Shown in pieces: positions 10,482-22,689 of a stretch of DNA of 64,000 bases. Each line of letters starts with the position of its first letter. Position 1 is the first letter of the stretch. Under the pieces are notes generated by a model that was not told the DNA's origin, did no database searches, and saw only the letters and a program-made list of their open reading frames with translations. This stretch comes from Deroplatys truncata (taxonomy: Eukaryota; Arthropoda; Insecta; Mantodea; Mantidae): contig CM060985.1 in NCBI GenBank assembly GCA_030765065.1, forward strand, positions 175,213,596 to 175,277,595, read 5' to 3'. The translations under genes and the position numbers were made by a program.

Positions 10482-11302
10482 CTTTCTCTACTACGTATAG
10501 TAAGTAGGGGAAGTATTGCATTCCACCCAAAAATTTTATACCGAGATTTCACCGGAAATACATGCTTTGAGACTCCCTGAATCCAAAAGAAGCATTTTTG
10601 TGTGTGTCTGTGTCTGTGAACAGCATAACTCAGAAACGAACAGTCGAATAGACACCAAACTTGGTATTTAGGTTCAGTATCTTCCAGAGATGCGACACAA
10701 AGGTTTTCAAGAAAATCCCCCATCCCAGATTCCCCTTTACATGTAACATTTTTCGAAAATTTTAATTTTCTCAAAAATGGCTCTAACGATTTTGATTAAA
10801 ATATCATATATGTAAGATATTTTCATGACAAATGAAATGTATATCTTGAATATTCTGGAAATGTCTCCAAAAGTATTGTTCATTGTGAACGACTTTTGCA
10901 TAACTGGTAAACATAAGATAGACAAAATTTCACTACACAGAAAATGTAGATCTCGTTAAAATACACAATTTATGTCATATACATTTGTTTTGTTGAGTGA
11001 ACCATTTTCGAGATAATGCTTGTTATTCCCTTAAATTTTCCAATACTTATACATTTTCTCAAATGGAAATTCGTTATTCTTTTTTTTTCCTGGTAATGCA
11101 AAGAGAATGGAGTACTGCACATAGCAACCAACTCTTAAAATATTTGACTATCGCTTAAAGTCTAGCAATTCCCCTTCTTGCTTCTACAAGAAAATTAGCT
11201 ATAAAATTAACATCTCGATTAACATGAAGCATATGAACAATAGGCGTTTGTAAAAATAGTTTGTACAAGAGTATAGAAAGTTATGTGAGTGAAACACATC
11301 AG
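10482..11302 (-). repeat. Dominant repeat, subtype A copy inside a B copy
   Basis: It runs CTTTCTCTACTACG to GTGAAACACATCAG on the plus strand. ATTTTTA precedes it and ATTTTTTT follows it. The microsatellite block is short here (tgtgtgtctgtgtctg). Confidence 0.85.
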
Positions 11303-11499
11303 ATTTTTTTCTGTATTGTGCATATTACATGTATAACAGGTACCACTCAAACTCCAGCCAGCAGGTGGCTGGTTTTATGTCGTTATGAATAACATTAATA
11401 GTAATGTAAAATATATGGCACTAGAGTCTCCTCTTAACCTGGAAACTATATACAACTCTGCCATTACCTGTTGCCTCAGACAAATAAACAGGCAATAGA

Positions 11500-12854
11500 T
11501 ACAGGGGGATTTATGAAGAACTGACACACTTATTTCTTTAATTGTTTCAAAACGAGTTATGCTAGCGACAATGTATTATACCTGAAATGCAGAGGAATTT
11601 TGGGAGATTATTTACCTCTATAGCAAATGTTGAAAATGTCCTGCATCCTGCATAAGGCACAACTCAACACGTCGTTCCATGTTACTGGCCACTCGTTGGA
11701 GGACTATGTTGTCAATAGCTTGAATCTCCTGTGTAATGTTGTGCTTCAGATCGTCCAATGTCTGGGGACGTGTGGCATAAACCCTGTCTTTTAAGTAACC
11801 CCATAGAAAGAAATCCGGTGATGTCAAATCCAGAGGTCTCGGTGGCCACAGGTTTTTGTGAATTATCGGGTTGTCAAAGAAACTTGCAATTAGTGTCATG
11901 GATACATTTGATGTATGGCATGTAGCACCGTCCTGTTGAAAGTATCCTTGACCCAGCTCTACATCGTCTAGTTGTTCAGCAAACTCCATGAAAATCTGTC
12001 GGTACTCTACAGTGTTCACATTGTTTTAAAAAAAATTGGTCCCACTACTCTCTGCGTGGATATTGCGCACCAAACTCCGATTTTAACCGGGTGCATAGGT
12101 GCTTCATGAATAACATGTGGATTTTCGCTGGCCCAATAGCGTGAGTTATTTGAGTTCACATAGCCGGATAAATGGAACCATGCTTCATCTGTGAACCACG
12201 TGATGGACAATATGGCAGGATTTTGCACAATGATCGCCTGAAACCAATGACAATAATTCAGTCGTCTATCCTTATCTGGTTCCTGTAACTGATGGACAAC
12301 CGTAATCCTATACGGCTTTAGGCCTACACTTTTCACAGATCTCTGACTCATTAAGTAAGTGCACACTGTCTCCTGCGGCAAACGCCTTAATGATTTTTTG
12401 GGTGACTGATCCAGTCGTGCTCTTACTCAACAACCGTGGGAAGCCTAGATGAACGAGTTTTGTTTTTCACTCACCAGAGATGCAGTTGTTTCCAATTTGT
12501 GTACCAATCCCAGTATTGTGTTTCTTTGGGGAGGATTCCCAACACCAAATTCTCTCTGGTATGCCCTTTGAGTAGCTGTAATTGAATTCGTAATCCAGTA
12601 TTGCTTTACAAGGAAGAGTCGTTCATTTAATGTGTACTCCATTTTCACGTTGATTAGAATAAGATCTCAAAAACAGTTGTCGACAACAAAACTAAGAATT
12701 TCGAATAAAACATGAACATCTGCGCAGCTAGTGACAGGCAATCGAAACTCCAGAACATTCTGCTTAATTTGGTGCTAAACTTGGGGTATTGAGTGAATTT
12801 TGAAGAGAATAATTAAAGAAAGAAGCGTGTCAATTCCTTATAAATCACCCTGTA
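11500..12854 (-). mobile_element. Mariner-superfamily element, DUF4817 type
   Basis: Inverted ends begin TACAGGGGGATTTATGAAG at 11500 and, reversed, TACAGGGTGATTTATAAGG at 12854. Same family and orientation as 38230-39580. Confidence 0.9.
11618..12642 (-). pseudogene. DUF4817-type transposase pseudogene
   Basis: The start is the ATG of MEYTLNERLFLVKQYWITNS at 12642. The N-terminal helix-turn-helix (QRAYQREFGV, PPQRNTILGLVHKLETTASL) is the DUF4817 type found in many arthropod transposases. A frameshift follows at about 12445. The core frame (12016-12381) holds LSITWFTDEAWFHLSGYVNS with the first acidic residue. After a stop in a T-run, 11618-12019 holds GYFQQDGATCHTS (second Asp) and DLTSPDFFLWGYLKDRVY (third Asp, 38 residues later by my count). 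It ends QDAGHFQHLL. Two lesions make it inactive; the catalytic acids are intact. Confidence 0.88.
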
Positions 12855-13790
12855 TAGTCATTATAATCATCATCAGAAGCCGGACTTAAAATAACTTTCT
12901 AGTTATGAACATTTTAAAAGAAAGAAGTGATTATATTTTTATGCAACTAAAACACTTGTACATAGATAAATCTATTTTGGAGAGTGTTAATAGATTTTGT
13001 TACACAAAATACAGTACATAAACTTTGTAAAAACACTTTTACCTCTTTTATAGAAACCAAAATACAGCTCTAGTGATACTTTTAATGTTGTGGCTAAAAT
13101 ATTATCTTTACCATCATTAAAAGAGACTTTATTAAGGATGTTTATATTTTTTGTAATGACAAAGCATGTTTCTATTATTTAATGCTTTATGTTACTGATC
13201 TCACGAGGAGAAATGAAAGAAGCAGCAGGAGTTAAAGAAAAAATTGCATGTGTGTATAATTAAACGCAGTATATGTATGGATATTAGTAAAAAAACAATT
13301 AATAAAGCATAATTTTATAAAAATGTCTTTTATCTAACACTCGTTTGCCTTTCATCCTTTCTATATCTGTTATTGGAGCCTAGATTTTAGGTCTTATTAG
13401 CCTTCGTTTTAGGTTTTCTATACACTTAAAATAGGCTTCGTGATTTAAGTATTTATGTGCTGAAAATAAAATTTTCCTAATAAATGCTATCACCAATAAT
13501 AATTTTATTTTTATTATTTTAGCAACATGTATTTATAATCTTATCTCATGAAACAGGTACACCTTATGAATAACTATAATAAAATACGCACAATATATAT
13601 TTACTATTTCTTTTGTTTGTATTTGTTAACACTGTAATAGATAACTAAAGGCATGCCAAATAACTGTATGGTGTGAATGATTTCCTATTATCATTTCTCT
13701 TTTTATTATTTTAGTAAGATTTATTTAAAGGTACATAATTCACGAGAGTTTAGCCAATCGAAAAAATCTCACAAAAAAACACACACATAA
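12855..13790. other. Gap: AT-rich, no gene seen
   Basis: Long AT-rich non-coding stretch between two mariners. I saw no splice-bounded frame, TIR or tandem repeat I could support. Confidence 0.45.
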
Positions 13791-15102
13791 TACATGAGTA
13801 TTCCAAAACTAAGGTACTTTTGGTCTAATAACAACGTCGCTCATGAGACAAGGTTTTATTGACAGTGCCTACATATATACTTTACTTTTCCACATAATCG
13901 TCGTTCACATCTATATACTTGCTGTAACGCTGCACCAGCTTCTTTAACCCCTCGTCATAGAAGTCTGCCGCCTGGGACTTGAACCAATTGGTAACACTCG
14001 TCTTGAGTTCATCGTTGGTTTAAATCGTTGTCCACCCAGCCACCGTTTCAAATGTAAGAATAGGAAATAGTCGCTTGGTGCCAGGTCGGGACTGTACGGA
14101 GGGTGATCAAAGAATTCCTAACGAATCTCTTGAATCTCCTGTTTGGTTTTGGCAGCGGTGTGCGGGCGTGCGTTGTCGTGCAGGCGGATGATGCCAGACG
14201 ACGGTTTCACGCGGCGTTGACTTTGGATCTCACGTCTCAGTTTGGTAAGCGTTGCGCAGTACACGTCAGCTCTAATTGTTGACCCACGGTCCATGAAATC
14301 AATCAAGAGGTCGCCCTTTTCGTCCCAAAACACGGTAGGCATTATTTTGCGGTTCATGTACGGCGGTTGCTTACACTTTCTTGGTTTGGGTGAACCGGAA
14401 CGGCGCCACTGCATTGACTATTGTTTCGATTCTGCGTTGGTGTACGCTATCCATGTTTCGTCGTCCGTAACAATGTGAGAAACCATCTCCATCTTGTCTA
14501 TAGCGTTCCAAAAACTGTCATGCACTACGCATTCGTTGCTCTTGTGCTGACCGGCGAGCAGTTTTGGTACCCACCTCGCACAAAGTTTCCGATATCCAAG
14601 CTGTTCAGTGACAATCCTGTACAGCGATGTTCGAGGAACATTTGGGAATTCATCAGCCAGATCACTAATCGTCAAACGCCGACCACTTCGAAGTTTTTGG
14701 TTCACTTGCTCAATGATGCGTTGGTCCAAATACTGGGCCTACCACTCCGCTGTTTATGTGCACATTTGTGCGGTCATTTCAAAATTCTCGGCACCAGTGT
14801 CGAACCTGTTTGTCACTCATTATGTCCGGTCCATACACGAGGCATAACTCAGAATGGACGTCCGCAGCTGACGATCCTTTTACCAGGAAACATCTAACCA
14901 CATCGCGCATTTCACAACTGGCGAGATCTACGGTCATTGCGATCTACTCTCACCGACTGGCAAACCCCTAATGCATCACACCAACACTACGGTGTGTTCC
15001 AAAGGAGTCGGTAGACGGCGCTGCATGCGTGAAAGGTCATTCAAACCTACCATCCGTTAAACATTATTTATCGGACCATAGTTTTGGAATACGCCTCGCA
15101 TA
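13791..15102 (-). mobile_element. Mariner element with eroded terminal repeats
   Basis: Inverted ends share GTATTCCAAAACTA (left TACATGAG-TATTCC.., right reversed TATGCGAGGCGTATTCC..), bordered by TA. The body encodes a decayed transposase related to those at 40444 and 55431. Confidence 0.85.
13882..14937 (-). pseudogene. Mariner transposase pseudogene
   Basis: The ATG at 14937 opens MTVDLASCEMRDVVRCFLVK, then SDKQVRHWCREF and a stop where relatives have an Asn-Gly-Arg linker. The frame at 14418-14729 carries LTISDLADEFPNVPRTSLYR, CARWVPKLLAG and TDDETWIAY (first Asp). The frame at 14118-14414 carries KIMPTVFWDEKGDLLIDF and IIRLHDNARPHTAA (second Asp). The C-terminal third is scattered over frames and ends NDDYVEK at 13882. 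It is a DD34D-type mariner with several stops and frameshifts. Confidence 0.88.
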
Positions 15103-15114
15103 TTCCCTTTGCTT

Positions 15115-15533
15115 GACCACACTGTAATATACTGATTATATGTGACGTAAGTGAACTGTCATGGCATCCATTATACTTCAGCGACTCATTATGATCTTAC
15201 TCGGCGGCGCGCCACTCATATATTTTAACCCCTTCAAAACAGCCGTTCACTGGGATCCATTCTCCAGCTAAGCAATAAAATGTGCGTCTTTGAAATAAAA
15301 TAAATTCTATTGATTGTAATTTTAATATTCTAATAAATTGAGTTTATTTCCTTAGCTTCAAGATGTTACCTGTAAAAACAATAAATGCAGCTTGGACTCA
15401 ATAGTGCTGCCATCTATTGTACTACTCGCAAACTCCCCAACTGTTGCCATCTGATCAGCATGTAATTACACACAATTAACAAGATAAAACCTTTTTGTAA
15501 AAACTAAAATTTAGAAATTATAGTGTGGTTGAC
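15115..15533 (+). repeat. MITE with GACCACACTGTAAT-type ends
   Basis: The left end GACCACACTGTAATATACT and the right end (reversed) GTCAACCACACTATAATTT form inverted ends. An inverted relative of similar length lies at 35578-36037 and shares the internal tacgtcac, ggatccatt and tgtgtgtaattaa-like blocks. No coding sequence. Confidence 0.65.
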
Positions 15534-15696
15534 AAAAAACAGTTGTATGAAACGTGACCATGATGGTAATAATTAAGAGGCTTGTATGAAAATTATAAAA
15601 CTTTCTACCGCTCATTTCATATACTAGCTCACATCTTAATTAATACCATTATAGTCTTGTTGCATAATGCACTATTATGGTTTATCTTGCTTCTAA

Positions 15697-15990
15697 TTAG
15701 AGGGGGTTGCAGTAGATAACTACATATATGCCCAAATGTTCTGGCATAAACGATTTCCTATTATCACGTAGTGCATTCTTGTGTTCTCTCCACAGAACAT
15801 AACAGCAATGGAGCACACAGGTCATAGATGCTAATGTAGCAGTTTCTAGGGTTAATTTTCCTGTATATGTTTCTTCCTGCATTACTAAACGAATCAGCTT
15901 GATGTCTTCAAAGTCACGATTGCGATTAATAATTCTCTGCAGCTTTGAAGAAATGCCACTCCTACTGGTCCGTGTATTTATTTTCTGCAG
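15697..15990 (-). CDS. Unrecognised open frame, possibly exon or element-derived
   Basis: An uninterrupted frame of about 98 codons, without a clear upstream ATG, reads LQRIINRNRDFEDIKLIRLV, MQEETYTGKLTLETATLASM, CVLHCCYVLWREHKNALRDN and ends RKSFMPEHLGIYVVIYCNPL. Its composition looks like real protein. I cannot assign it to a family. It sits upstream of the LINE and could be an internal exon or a remnant of an unidentified element. Confidence 0.3.
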   Translation of the reverse strand: MQKINTRTSRSGISSKLQRIINRNRDFEDIKLIRLVMQEETYTGKLTLETATLASMTCVLHCCYVLWREHKNALRDNRKSFMPEHLGIYVVIYCNPL

Positions 15991-16609
15991 ACATTGTCAA
16001 TGATATCCAAAGCTGTCTGAGTGGCAGGATCGCGCTTTCCAAGCAGGGAACTACTTGCGGTATATATTTATAATATATCTTGATATACACAAGGGAAGCA
16101 ACAGCTTTAGGTAAATACATCATCTGAGGAACTTCCCCCAGGGGCCTACTACGGTAGGTACGGGATAGGCGCTCCCGGGGTCCCGAGCCACACTCTGGAT
16201 TGGGTTTCTCTAAGAGGTGGGAGCGTTTATACCAAACGCCCAATCAACTTTGGTCCACAAGTGTGTTTGACCAACTACCGCTTACCTCCCTGAATGCAGT
16301 GTGACTGATACCGCTGCGTGGGACGGAGGAGGGGAGTCCCAAGAGGTGGCTGGTTAACGCGTAACTTCCAGCCCCTGGGTATCATGTAGGGCTGTGCTGG
16401 TATGCGCTAATAAAAGTCAGTCCCGGAGAAGGGCCATTGCATGATCTGTAACACTCCTGAAAGCGATTGGATCCTTCTGTCTTTAAATTGGGAGGTGAGA
16501 CCCTAAGGTGAGCAAGGTCCAGGCCAGGACTCTCACATAAGCCGGGGTGGCACCCAGATTGTGACCATGCCATTGTAGACGTTTGCAATGGTGGAGGATT
16601 TTTTTCGCC

Positions 16610-17440
16610 ATGGAAGAATCCAAATCAAACAAAACATCAAGGTTAAATGATAAAGAAGTATTCGAGTGATGGACGCACTTTAACTGCTGTGGGTCTTAGC
16701 CTCCCATTCTATATTGGGCGTGAAAGACGGGCAGTTTTGCTCAGAGGTCTCTTTATCAGGCTTCAGATTGTTTTACGTGGCGTAAATATACGACGTGGGA
16801 CCACCGACTTTACTTTCCTTCCGAAGGAAGCCATGCTAAGGATTTTTACGCCCGAAAAAATCCATCGCCCTGCGCTGGGTTTGAACCCGTGACCTCGGGA
16901 ACTAGAGGCTTGCATGGTAACTAATACACCACGGAAGACGGCAGAAGTCGAAATGAAGTCCTGATTGAAGCACATTGAGCATCCCAGGCAGTGAAAATAC
17001 TCAAAGCAAACATGTTAGCTAGCTTTCCTGCTAAGGATGAGATGCATAGGACCTCGAACTCCTCGTGCGGTGTGGTATACACCGGTGCATTGGACGGTAT
17101 GACTAATGAGGAGATTCAAGAGAATCTAGAAGATCAAGAAGTTACATTCGTATATCGGGTTCAGCGGAAAGAAAGAGGTTAATTGTGCCCACTCTTTACC
17201 TCTGATCGCTTAGATTTCCCTCAAAGGATCGAGGCAGAGTATGAATCCATCAAAGTGAGCCCATTGATCCCAAATCCGCTTAGATGCTACAAGTGTCAGC
17301 GCTTTGGATACGCTTTGAAGCTGCATATATGCGTTATCTGTGGAGAATGCTCACACGATGGAGCATGCACATCAGCTTCAACTTGTGTTAACTGCAGAGG
17401 TGACCATCCATTAAGTTCCCGAGAATGCCCCGTTTTGTAG
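16610..17440 (+). pseudogene. LINE ORF1 (gag-like, zinc knuckles), broken
   Basis: ORF1 of jockey/I LINEs binds the element RNA. MEESKSNKTSRLNDK opens near 16610, is broken by the SINE, and resumes near 17010 with LASFPAKDEMHRTSN and GALDGMTNEEIQENLEDQEV. A stop then precedes the frame at 17183-17440, which holds NPLRCYKCQRFGYALKLHIC and CGECSHDGACTSASTCVNCR, i.e. clustered Cys-His zinc knuckles. Knuckle spacing is disturbed by small indels. It is inactive; the identification rests on the knuckles and the position before the endonuclease. Confidence 0.75.
16665..16943 (-). repeat. tRNA-derived SINE inside LINE ORF1
   Basis: The reverse strand begins near 16943 with an A-box-like GTGTATTAGTTACCATGC and a B-box-like GGGTTCAAACCCAGC, then shares with 40108-40340 the cttagcatggcttccttcgg and ggaccacagcagttaaagag blocks (diverged). 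It splits the LINE gag frame. Confidence 0.75.
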
Positions 17441-18165
17441 AGGAAAGAGCGATCCAAGAGACCCGGTTTAGGGAGAAGGTATCCTCCTCGGAAGCCCGGA
17501 AACTCCTGCGCACTACTAAGCCTTTGCCCCGACGTCCATTATGTATATTTAATATCAGCTAAACCGGTAACGATTCGGGAAATGGCAATCAGACCAGGTA
17601 TATAAACGGGACCCTATTTCAGAAAAGATTCTCGTAGCCAGATCACTTCCAAAGACCTCCAAATAACACCTGCTTCAAGGTCTGCCAAGTCTGTTACTGA
17701 CAAGATAACTTTAGTTACATCACGATCCAATCCCTCGACTTCAACGAACAAGATTGGCAAGCTCGTAACGATTAATACTTCACGGAAAAATTCAAGACCA
17801 GCTATAACAAAACCGACTTCCTGAAAGAAAACGAAAAGTCTGTACCCGGAGCATCCAAGAGAAAAAGTCCACGGTCATCTCCTTGGAGATCCTCTCCTGA
17901 GATGGACTGGGAAGGACTCAGATCGGCGATCTTCATTTTCGCTGATCTACACTTCCAATCGGTTCAGGATTCTCGAACCGAAGTTTTCAGATGGAAAAGG
18001 GTCCTCCCCGTGGAAGAGATGGAGCAGTAGGATTCTGCCTACACTGCCAGAAGTCAGTGAAAAATAAGCAAGATAAAACCTCCATTAAAGGTGTTAGCTC
18101 GACATAAAAAAAAGAGGATACATTGATTTGACCACCGCTTTCCTCAGTGTAGTAGACTATAACGA

Positions 18166-18679
18166 TTGAGAAATTATCCCATTACAATTACTATTGCGAA
18201 CCTACAATGGAACATACGTGAAATTAGAACACATCGACCAGAGCTTGAAGTTTTGCTCAACAAAGATGAGCCTTTGGTCGTATGTTTACGAGATACTATG
18301 CTCCGTCTGCAAGATAGATTTCTAATTAAACGCATACCCCAGCACAGTGCGATCTTACACCCGAAGAGGTTATTCCTGCGCACGGGTCACTATGACGCTT
18401 ATCAGAGATTATATATTCCTGGAACCTGTATCCAAACAGTCTGACAGCCAATCAGTCGCTGTAAGGATTAAAGTGCCATCCATCCGATTTACCATTTGTA
18501 ACATTTACCTGCCTGCATCTGACGACATCTCGCTCACTGATTTAGAAGGTCTAGTTTCCCAGTTACCAACACCTTTTCTGTTGGTGGGAGACGCCACTGC
18601 ATATCACTCTCTTTGGGGCTCACCTCAGGCTTGTGCTAGAGGCAAATTAATCGCCAATTTTTGGACAATTGTAACCTAG
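18166..18679 (+). pseudogene. LINE endonuclease domain relic
   Basis: An AP-type endonuclease nicks target DNA for LINE integration. The frame at 18166-18444 reads IANLQWNIREIRTHRPELEV, then LLNKDEPLVVCLRDTML; the usual Asn of the LQWNIRG motif and a CLQET-like motif are recognisable. Two further pieces (18347-18679) read IRFTICNIYLPASDDISLTD, FLLVGDATAYHSLWGSPQAC and RGKLIANFW. Frame changes divide it. Confidence 0.75.
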
Positions 18680-19319
18680 CTCTTCTGAACACCGGAGAGC
18701 CTACATTTCTTTCAGACTCCTTTAATACTTGATATAGCAGTTTGTTCTCTACAATTATCAATTTCCTTACAATGGAATGTCATCCCTGATTTCCACTTTA
18801 CATGTCTAATTAGTCCCTTAACACCAGATATATCCTCCACACGCTTTCCTAGATGGCGCTTAGGTCAAGCCAACTGGAACCTTTACTCCCAGATAACTGT
18901 GTTTAATTACAATGAGCACGTCTCTGTGAATGTTTTAGTCGAACCTAACATGGAGGCGATTCTTTTTGCTGCTGAGCAATCTATTCCTCAGTCGACTGTC
19001 CAACCCCATCAATTTCCGATACCTTGGTGAACGGATGAATGCCGAAATGTCATTCATGCTCGCAGGCATCGGTGTTCTTACCGATCAAATTCAGGAAAAT
19101 GCATGTCAAGTCTGGACAAGCTATTAAGGAAAGCAAAAACACACCATGGAGCCAGTTTGTAGTTCATTTAATCGACATACATCTTCCTCTGTCGTATGGG
19201 ATGAGTTAAGGCGTGTGTCCTGAAAATCGACCCACATGCCAATCGCCGGTCTTAAAACAGCTGCAGAAGCTGTTGTTGATAGATTTGACGTTAGTACACA
19301 TTTGGTCGTGCTTTCGCTC

Positions 19320-20560
19320 AAGTGTCTAGCTCAGATGCCCGAATTCCTTCCTGTTAAAACTCAGGTGGAATCTCAAGGTTTCTCGTTTCGTTCTGGAAGA
19401 TTACAATCGCCTTTTCACCATAGCGGAGTTAGAACACGCTCTTTCATCTTTGCGACTACCAAGACAATATGGTATCCACGTACAAATATTGCAACAGCTC
19501 TCTCCTGAAGGTGAGAAAAGTGGCGGGATGCCACCGTCATACCCATTTTGAAAGCTGGAAAGGACCGTCACCTTCCGTCCAGCTATCGTCCTGTTTCCCT
19601 CACCAATTGCGTTTGCAAGGTGATGGAACGCATAATAAATGGACGGTTGGTATGGTGGCTGGAAACTCATAATCTACTGACCAACACTCAGTTTCGTTTT
19701 CGACGACGCCGTTCAGCAATGGACCACCTTGTGTCATTATCGACGGAGACCATGAAGGTATTCACGAAGAACGTTCAAACCGTTGCAGTATGTTTGACCT
19801 AGGCCTATGATACGTGTTGGCGAGCAGGGATACTACGTCCCCCAAGCAACTGGAACTTACGTGGACGCTTACCATTATTCATTCAGTATTTTATGAAGCA
19901 CCGCGCTTTCTGAGTAAGGGTCGGCTCGGTTTGTTCGAACCTTTTTGTTCAGGACAACGGAGTCCCTCAGGGATCGATACTAAGCGTTACACTGTTTGCT
20001 ATGTAAATTAGTTGTATCTAGAAATGTGTTCCTCCAGGGGTATTGTCATGTTTATTCGAGACGACTTTGCCGTCTATTATACTTCTCAGCGTATGCCATT
20101 TTTTGGAACACCGTGTTCAGCAATGTTTAGAATATCTTCAAGAATGGAGTTCTAAAAACGGCTTTCGTTTGTCAACTGAGAACTCAATCTGGGTTTTTTT
20201 TTCTGGCGTCGTAGGAGACGATTACCACCTTCGTTCCGATTCGATCCAGATTTACTGCCATTCACACATGAGACGAGATTCCTGGGTTTGACGTTTGATA
20301 GGAAACTTAGCTAGTCATCGCATTTAGCACAGTTAAAAGCTCAATGTGGCTGTTTTCTGAATATTTTGAGGATATTAAATCGCAAATCTTGGGGAGCGAA
20401 TCGGGCAATTCAGCTGCGACTGTATTACGCACTGATTCGATCCAAGATAGATTATGCGTGTATCGTTTATTCCTCAGCACCACCATTCGAGTGGCTATCG
20501 GTGTCTTTCCAACTAGGCCAGTCATGAAACTGTACGGCAAATCGGCAGAAGCTCCTCTGC
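19320..20560 (+). pseudogene. LINE reverse transcriptase relic
   Basis: The reverse transcriptase core is seen across frames: YRPVSLTNCVCKVMERIING, LVWWLETHNLLTNTQFRFRR, then AYDTCWRAGI where the catalytic FDK/AYD motif would be. QDNGVPQGSIL-like text lies near 19950, and RFLGLTFDRKLS, LNILRILNRKSWGANRAIQL and RSKIDYACIVYSSA follow downstream. The YADD box region near 20060 is not intact. Many stops and frameshifts; jockey/I order is clear. Confidence 0.78.
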
Positions 20561-20929
20561 GATATCGGCATGATGTTCTGTTAGGAAATTATGGTTGTGC
20601 GCTTAAAAGTATGCAAATACATCCAACATTCGCTTTTTTCTACATCCCGCTGGACGAACTTTATAGGAACAACTCCATTAATCCAAGGTTCGTATTCGGG
20701 AGCACCTTAGCACGATATTGAAATGCCTAGCATGTTTCGTAAGGGGGAGAGGATGTACCCCCTTGGTTTCGTGGGACTACTTTGGATGACGGCATACCGG
20801 AAGTCTACGATACCTGAGTTTAGTATCGACACTGGTTTTTTTAGAATTTTTGTCAGGTACAATGCTGCATTTTTAGGTGCACCGATGGATCTCAGAGCAC
20901 CAATGGTGTTGAATGTGCTTATGTTCATG

Positions 20930-21540
20930 GAACCGAACCCTATACATGTGTGCTCATCGTAAATTTGGCTACTGTCTCACTTTGAGTGATTCCCTTATTG
21001 CACTTCAGAGCCTTCGTGAGCTGTACAACTACCATCTCATTGCACAGCACAACTAGGAGGCCCTCCATGTTTTACGCGTCTCTGGCGATAATGTAGAGTG
21101 TGCTTGAATTCCTGGCCACGTTGGTTTGCCAAGGAATGAACTGGCGGTTTTGGCAGCTAAGGCGACGACCATAGAACCCAACGTTGCAACATTGCGTGTA
21201 ACGTCGGAAGACTTTAGGCTTGTTATATGCAGAGCGGTGCTATCGTGCTGGTGCGAGGAGTGATTACCTCTCCGCGGAAATAAGCTTAGAGTAGTGAAGC
21301 ACATTCCGATAAACTGGTAACTTCCTCTCGCGTATCTCGTCGTGAGGAGGTGATTTTGGGTTCAATTGCGCATTGGCCACTGCGATTTTACGTACGGTTA
21401 TCTTTTTAAGGGGGACTCTGTTCCTGTGTGTAGCGAAGGTCTGTAGGTCCGTCATGTGTTGCTGGTCTGTGTTCCTCTGGCACTCTTCCGGACTCTCTGC
21501 AACTGTCAGCCAGTCTTGTAGAGGTCTCAGCAGACAATAA
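20930..21540 (+). pseudogene. LINE RNase H and C-terminal domain relic
   Basis: FGYCLTLSDSLIALQSLREL, IPGHVGLPRNELAVLAAKAT and LRVVKHIPINW match the C-terminal half of an RNase H domain as found in I/jockey-type LINEs. The downstream text LRIGHCDFTYGYLFKGD followed by RHVLLVC resembles the C-terminal zinc-like segment. Stops interrupt every piece. Confidence 0.65.
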
Positions 21541-21775
21541 CCAAGTGATTGAGACACTTTTTAAGTTTGTGTCAAAGGTAAATTTTCAAATCCAGATTTA
21601 GCCACAGCGATTTCACTTTTTGTACCTCTTGCCTTATATTCATGTTTATTTCTGACTTTTGCTATCATGTTATATTGATCTTTATTTTTGTCATTTATGG
21701 TGTGTTTTGTAAGGATACTAATGATCTTGAATTTGAGCGTCCTTAAACACAAATCATCATCATTATCATCATACA

Positions 21776-22148
21776 TCTTCTTTTTAGTGAATAAACATTT
21801 GGTGACATGGTTGATCAACGTATCAGTGGTAAATAAACACTTCTATTGGTATGCTACTGGGTCCCTACTGTCAGAATTAACGCGTAAATTTGTGTGCAGC
21901 TTCTGATTACCTTATAGGTGTGTGTATATTTATAAGTCAGTCTTAGAAAAGTCGTTTAAAGAAAAAATGAAGGAAACAAACTTGCATATATTTGTAAACA
22001 AAGAAATAACACGGCTTCAGCACATAGAAGCTGCCATACTTATCAGTAGTAGCAATTTGTGAAGAAAACTTTCACCAAAAGATGGACTAATGTTTACCTC
22101 CTTACTCCAAAGTGTGTGGGAGTTATGATTTTCTTTTCTTCTTTTTTG
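21776..22148. other. Gap: no gene seen
   Basis: AT-rich sequence after the LINE tail; no supported feature. Confidence 0.4.
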
Positions 22149-22360
22149 CACTTTCTCTACTACGTATAGTAAGTAGGGGAAGTATTGCATTCCACCCAAA
22201 AATTCTATACCGAGATTTTATCGGAATTACATGTTTTGAGGTCCCCTGAATCCAAAAAAGCATTTTTGGAAAAAGGTCCGTGTGTGTGTGTCCATGTCTG
22301 TGAACAACTTAACTCAAAAACGAGAAGTGGGATCGACACCAAACCTTGTTTTCTCTCCCT
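22149..22360 (-). repeat. Dominant repeat fragment
   Basis: The right-end portion only (actttctctactacgtatag to gacaccaaacctt). Confidence 0.75.
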
Positions 22361-22529
22361 CTCTCTTTAACCTGGGCCGCCTGTTTTCCTTTCTTTATTT
22401 CTTATTTATTTGTTCTTTTTTTGACATTCCGGTATTTTTCCCTTTTTTATAATTTATTATCTATTACTTTATAAACTCACGCAGGGAAGGATAGGAAACT
22501 GGCAAAAAAAGGGAAAGGTATTACTATGC

Positions 22530-22600
22530 TAGTTTGATCTTATATCTGGAATATCCGAGGCTTGAATGGCTATGTCCTGTGTTGATGAATCATCTTCCAT
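22530..22600 (+). mobile_element. Possible LINE endonuclease start fragment
   Basis: atctggaatatccgaggctt encodes IWNIRGLNG, the usual opening motif of a LINE endonuclease. Only about 20 residues are recognisable. It lies head to head with a LINE C-terminus on the other strand. Confidence 0.4.
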
Positions 22601-22689
22601 CCGTCAGCAGCATACAATCAGTGCGATTGTCCAACGTTTGTAGCTATTATAAGCCAGAGAAGAGAATTATACAATGGAAGATTCAAATG

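Larger units (their letters stand above)
16110..21775 (+). mobile_element. Degenerate jockey/I-type LINE, near full length
   Basis: The order is GC-richer 5' region, ORF1 (gag-like, CCHC knuckles), endonuclease, reverse transcriptase, RNase H and C-terminal segment, then an ATC-rich tail (atcatcatcattatcatcat) near 21750-21772. A SINE interrupts ORF1 at about 16665-16943. GC content is clearly higher than in the neighbouring DNA. Start and end are approximate and no target duplication was identified. Confidence 0.8.

Noticed and set aside
14421-14897. A 158-residue plus-strand frame
   Set aside because: It lies antisense to the mariner transposase and has no family features.
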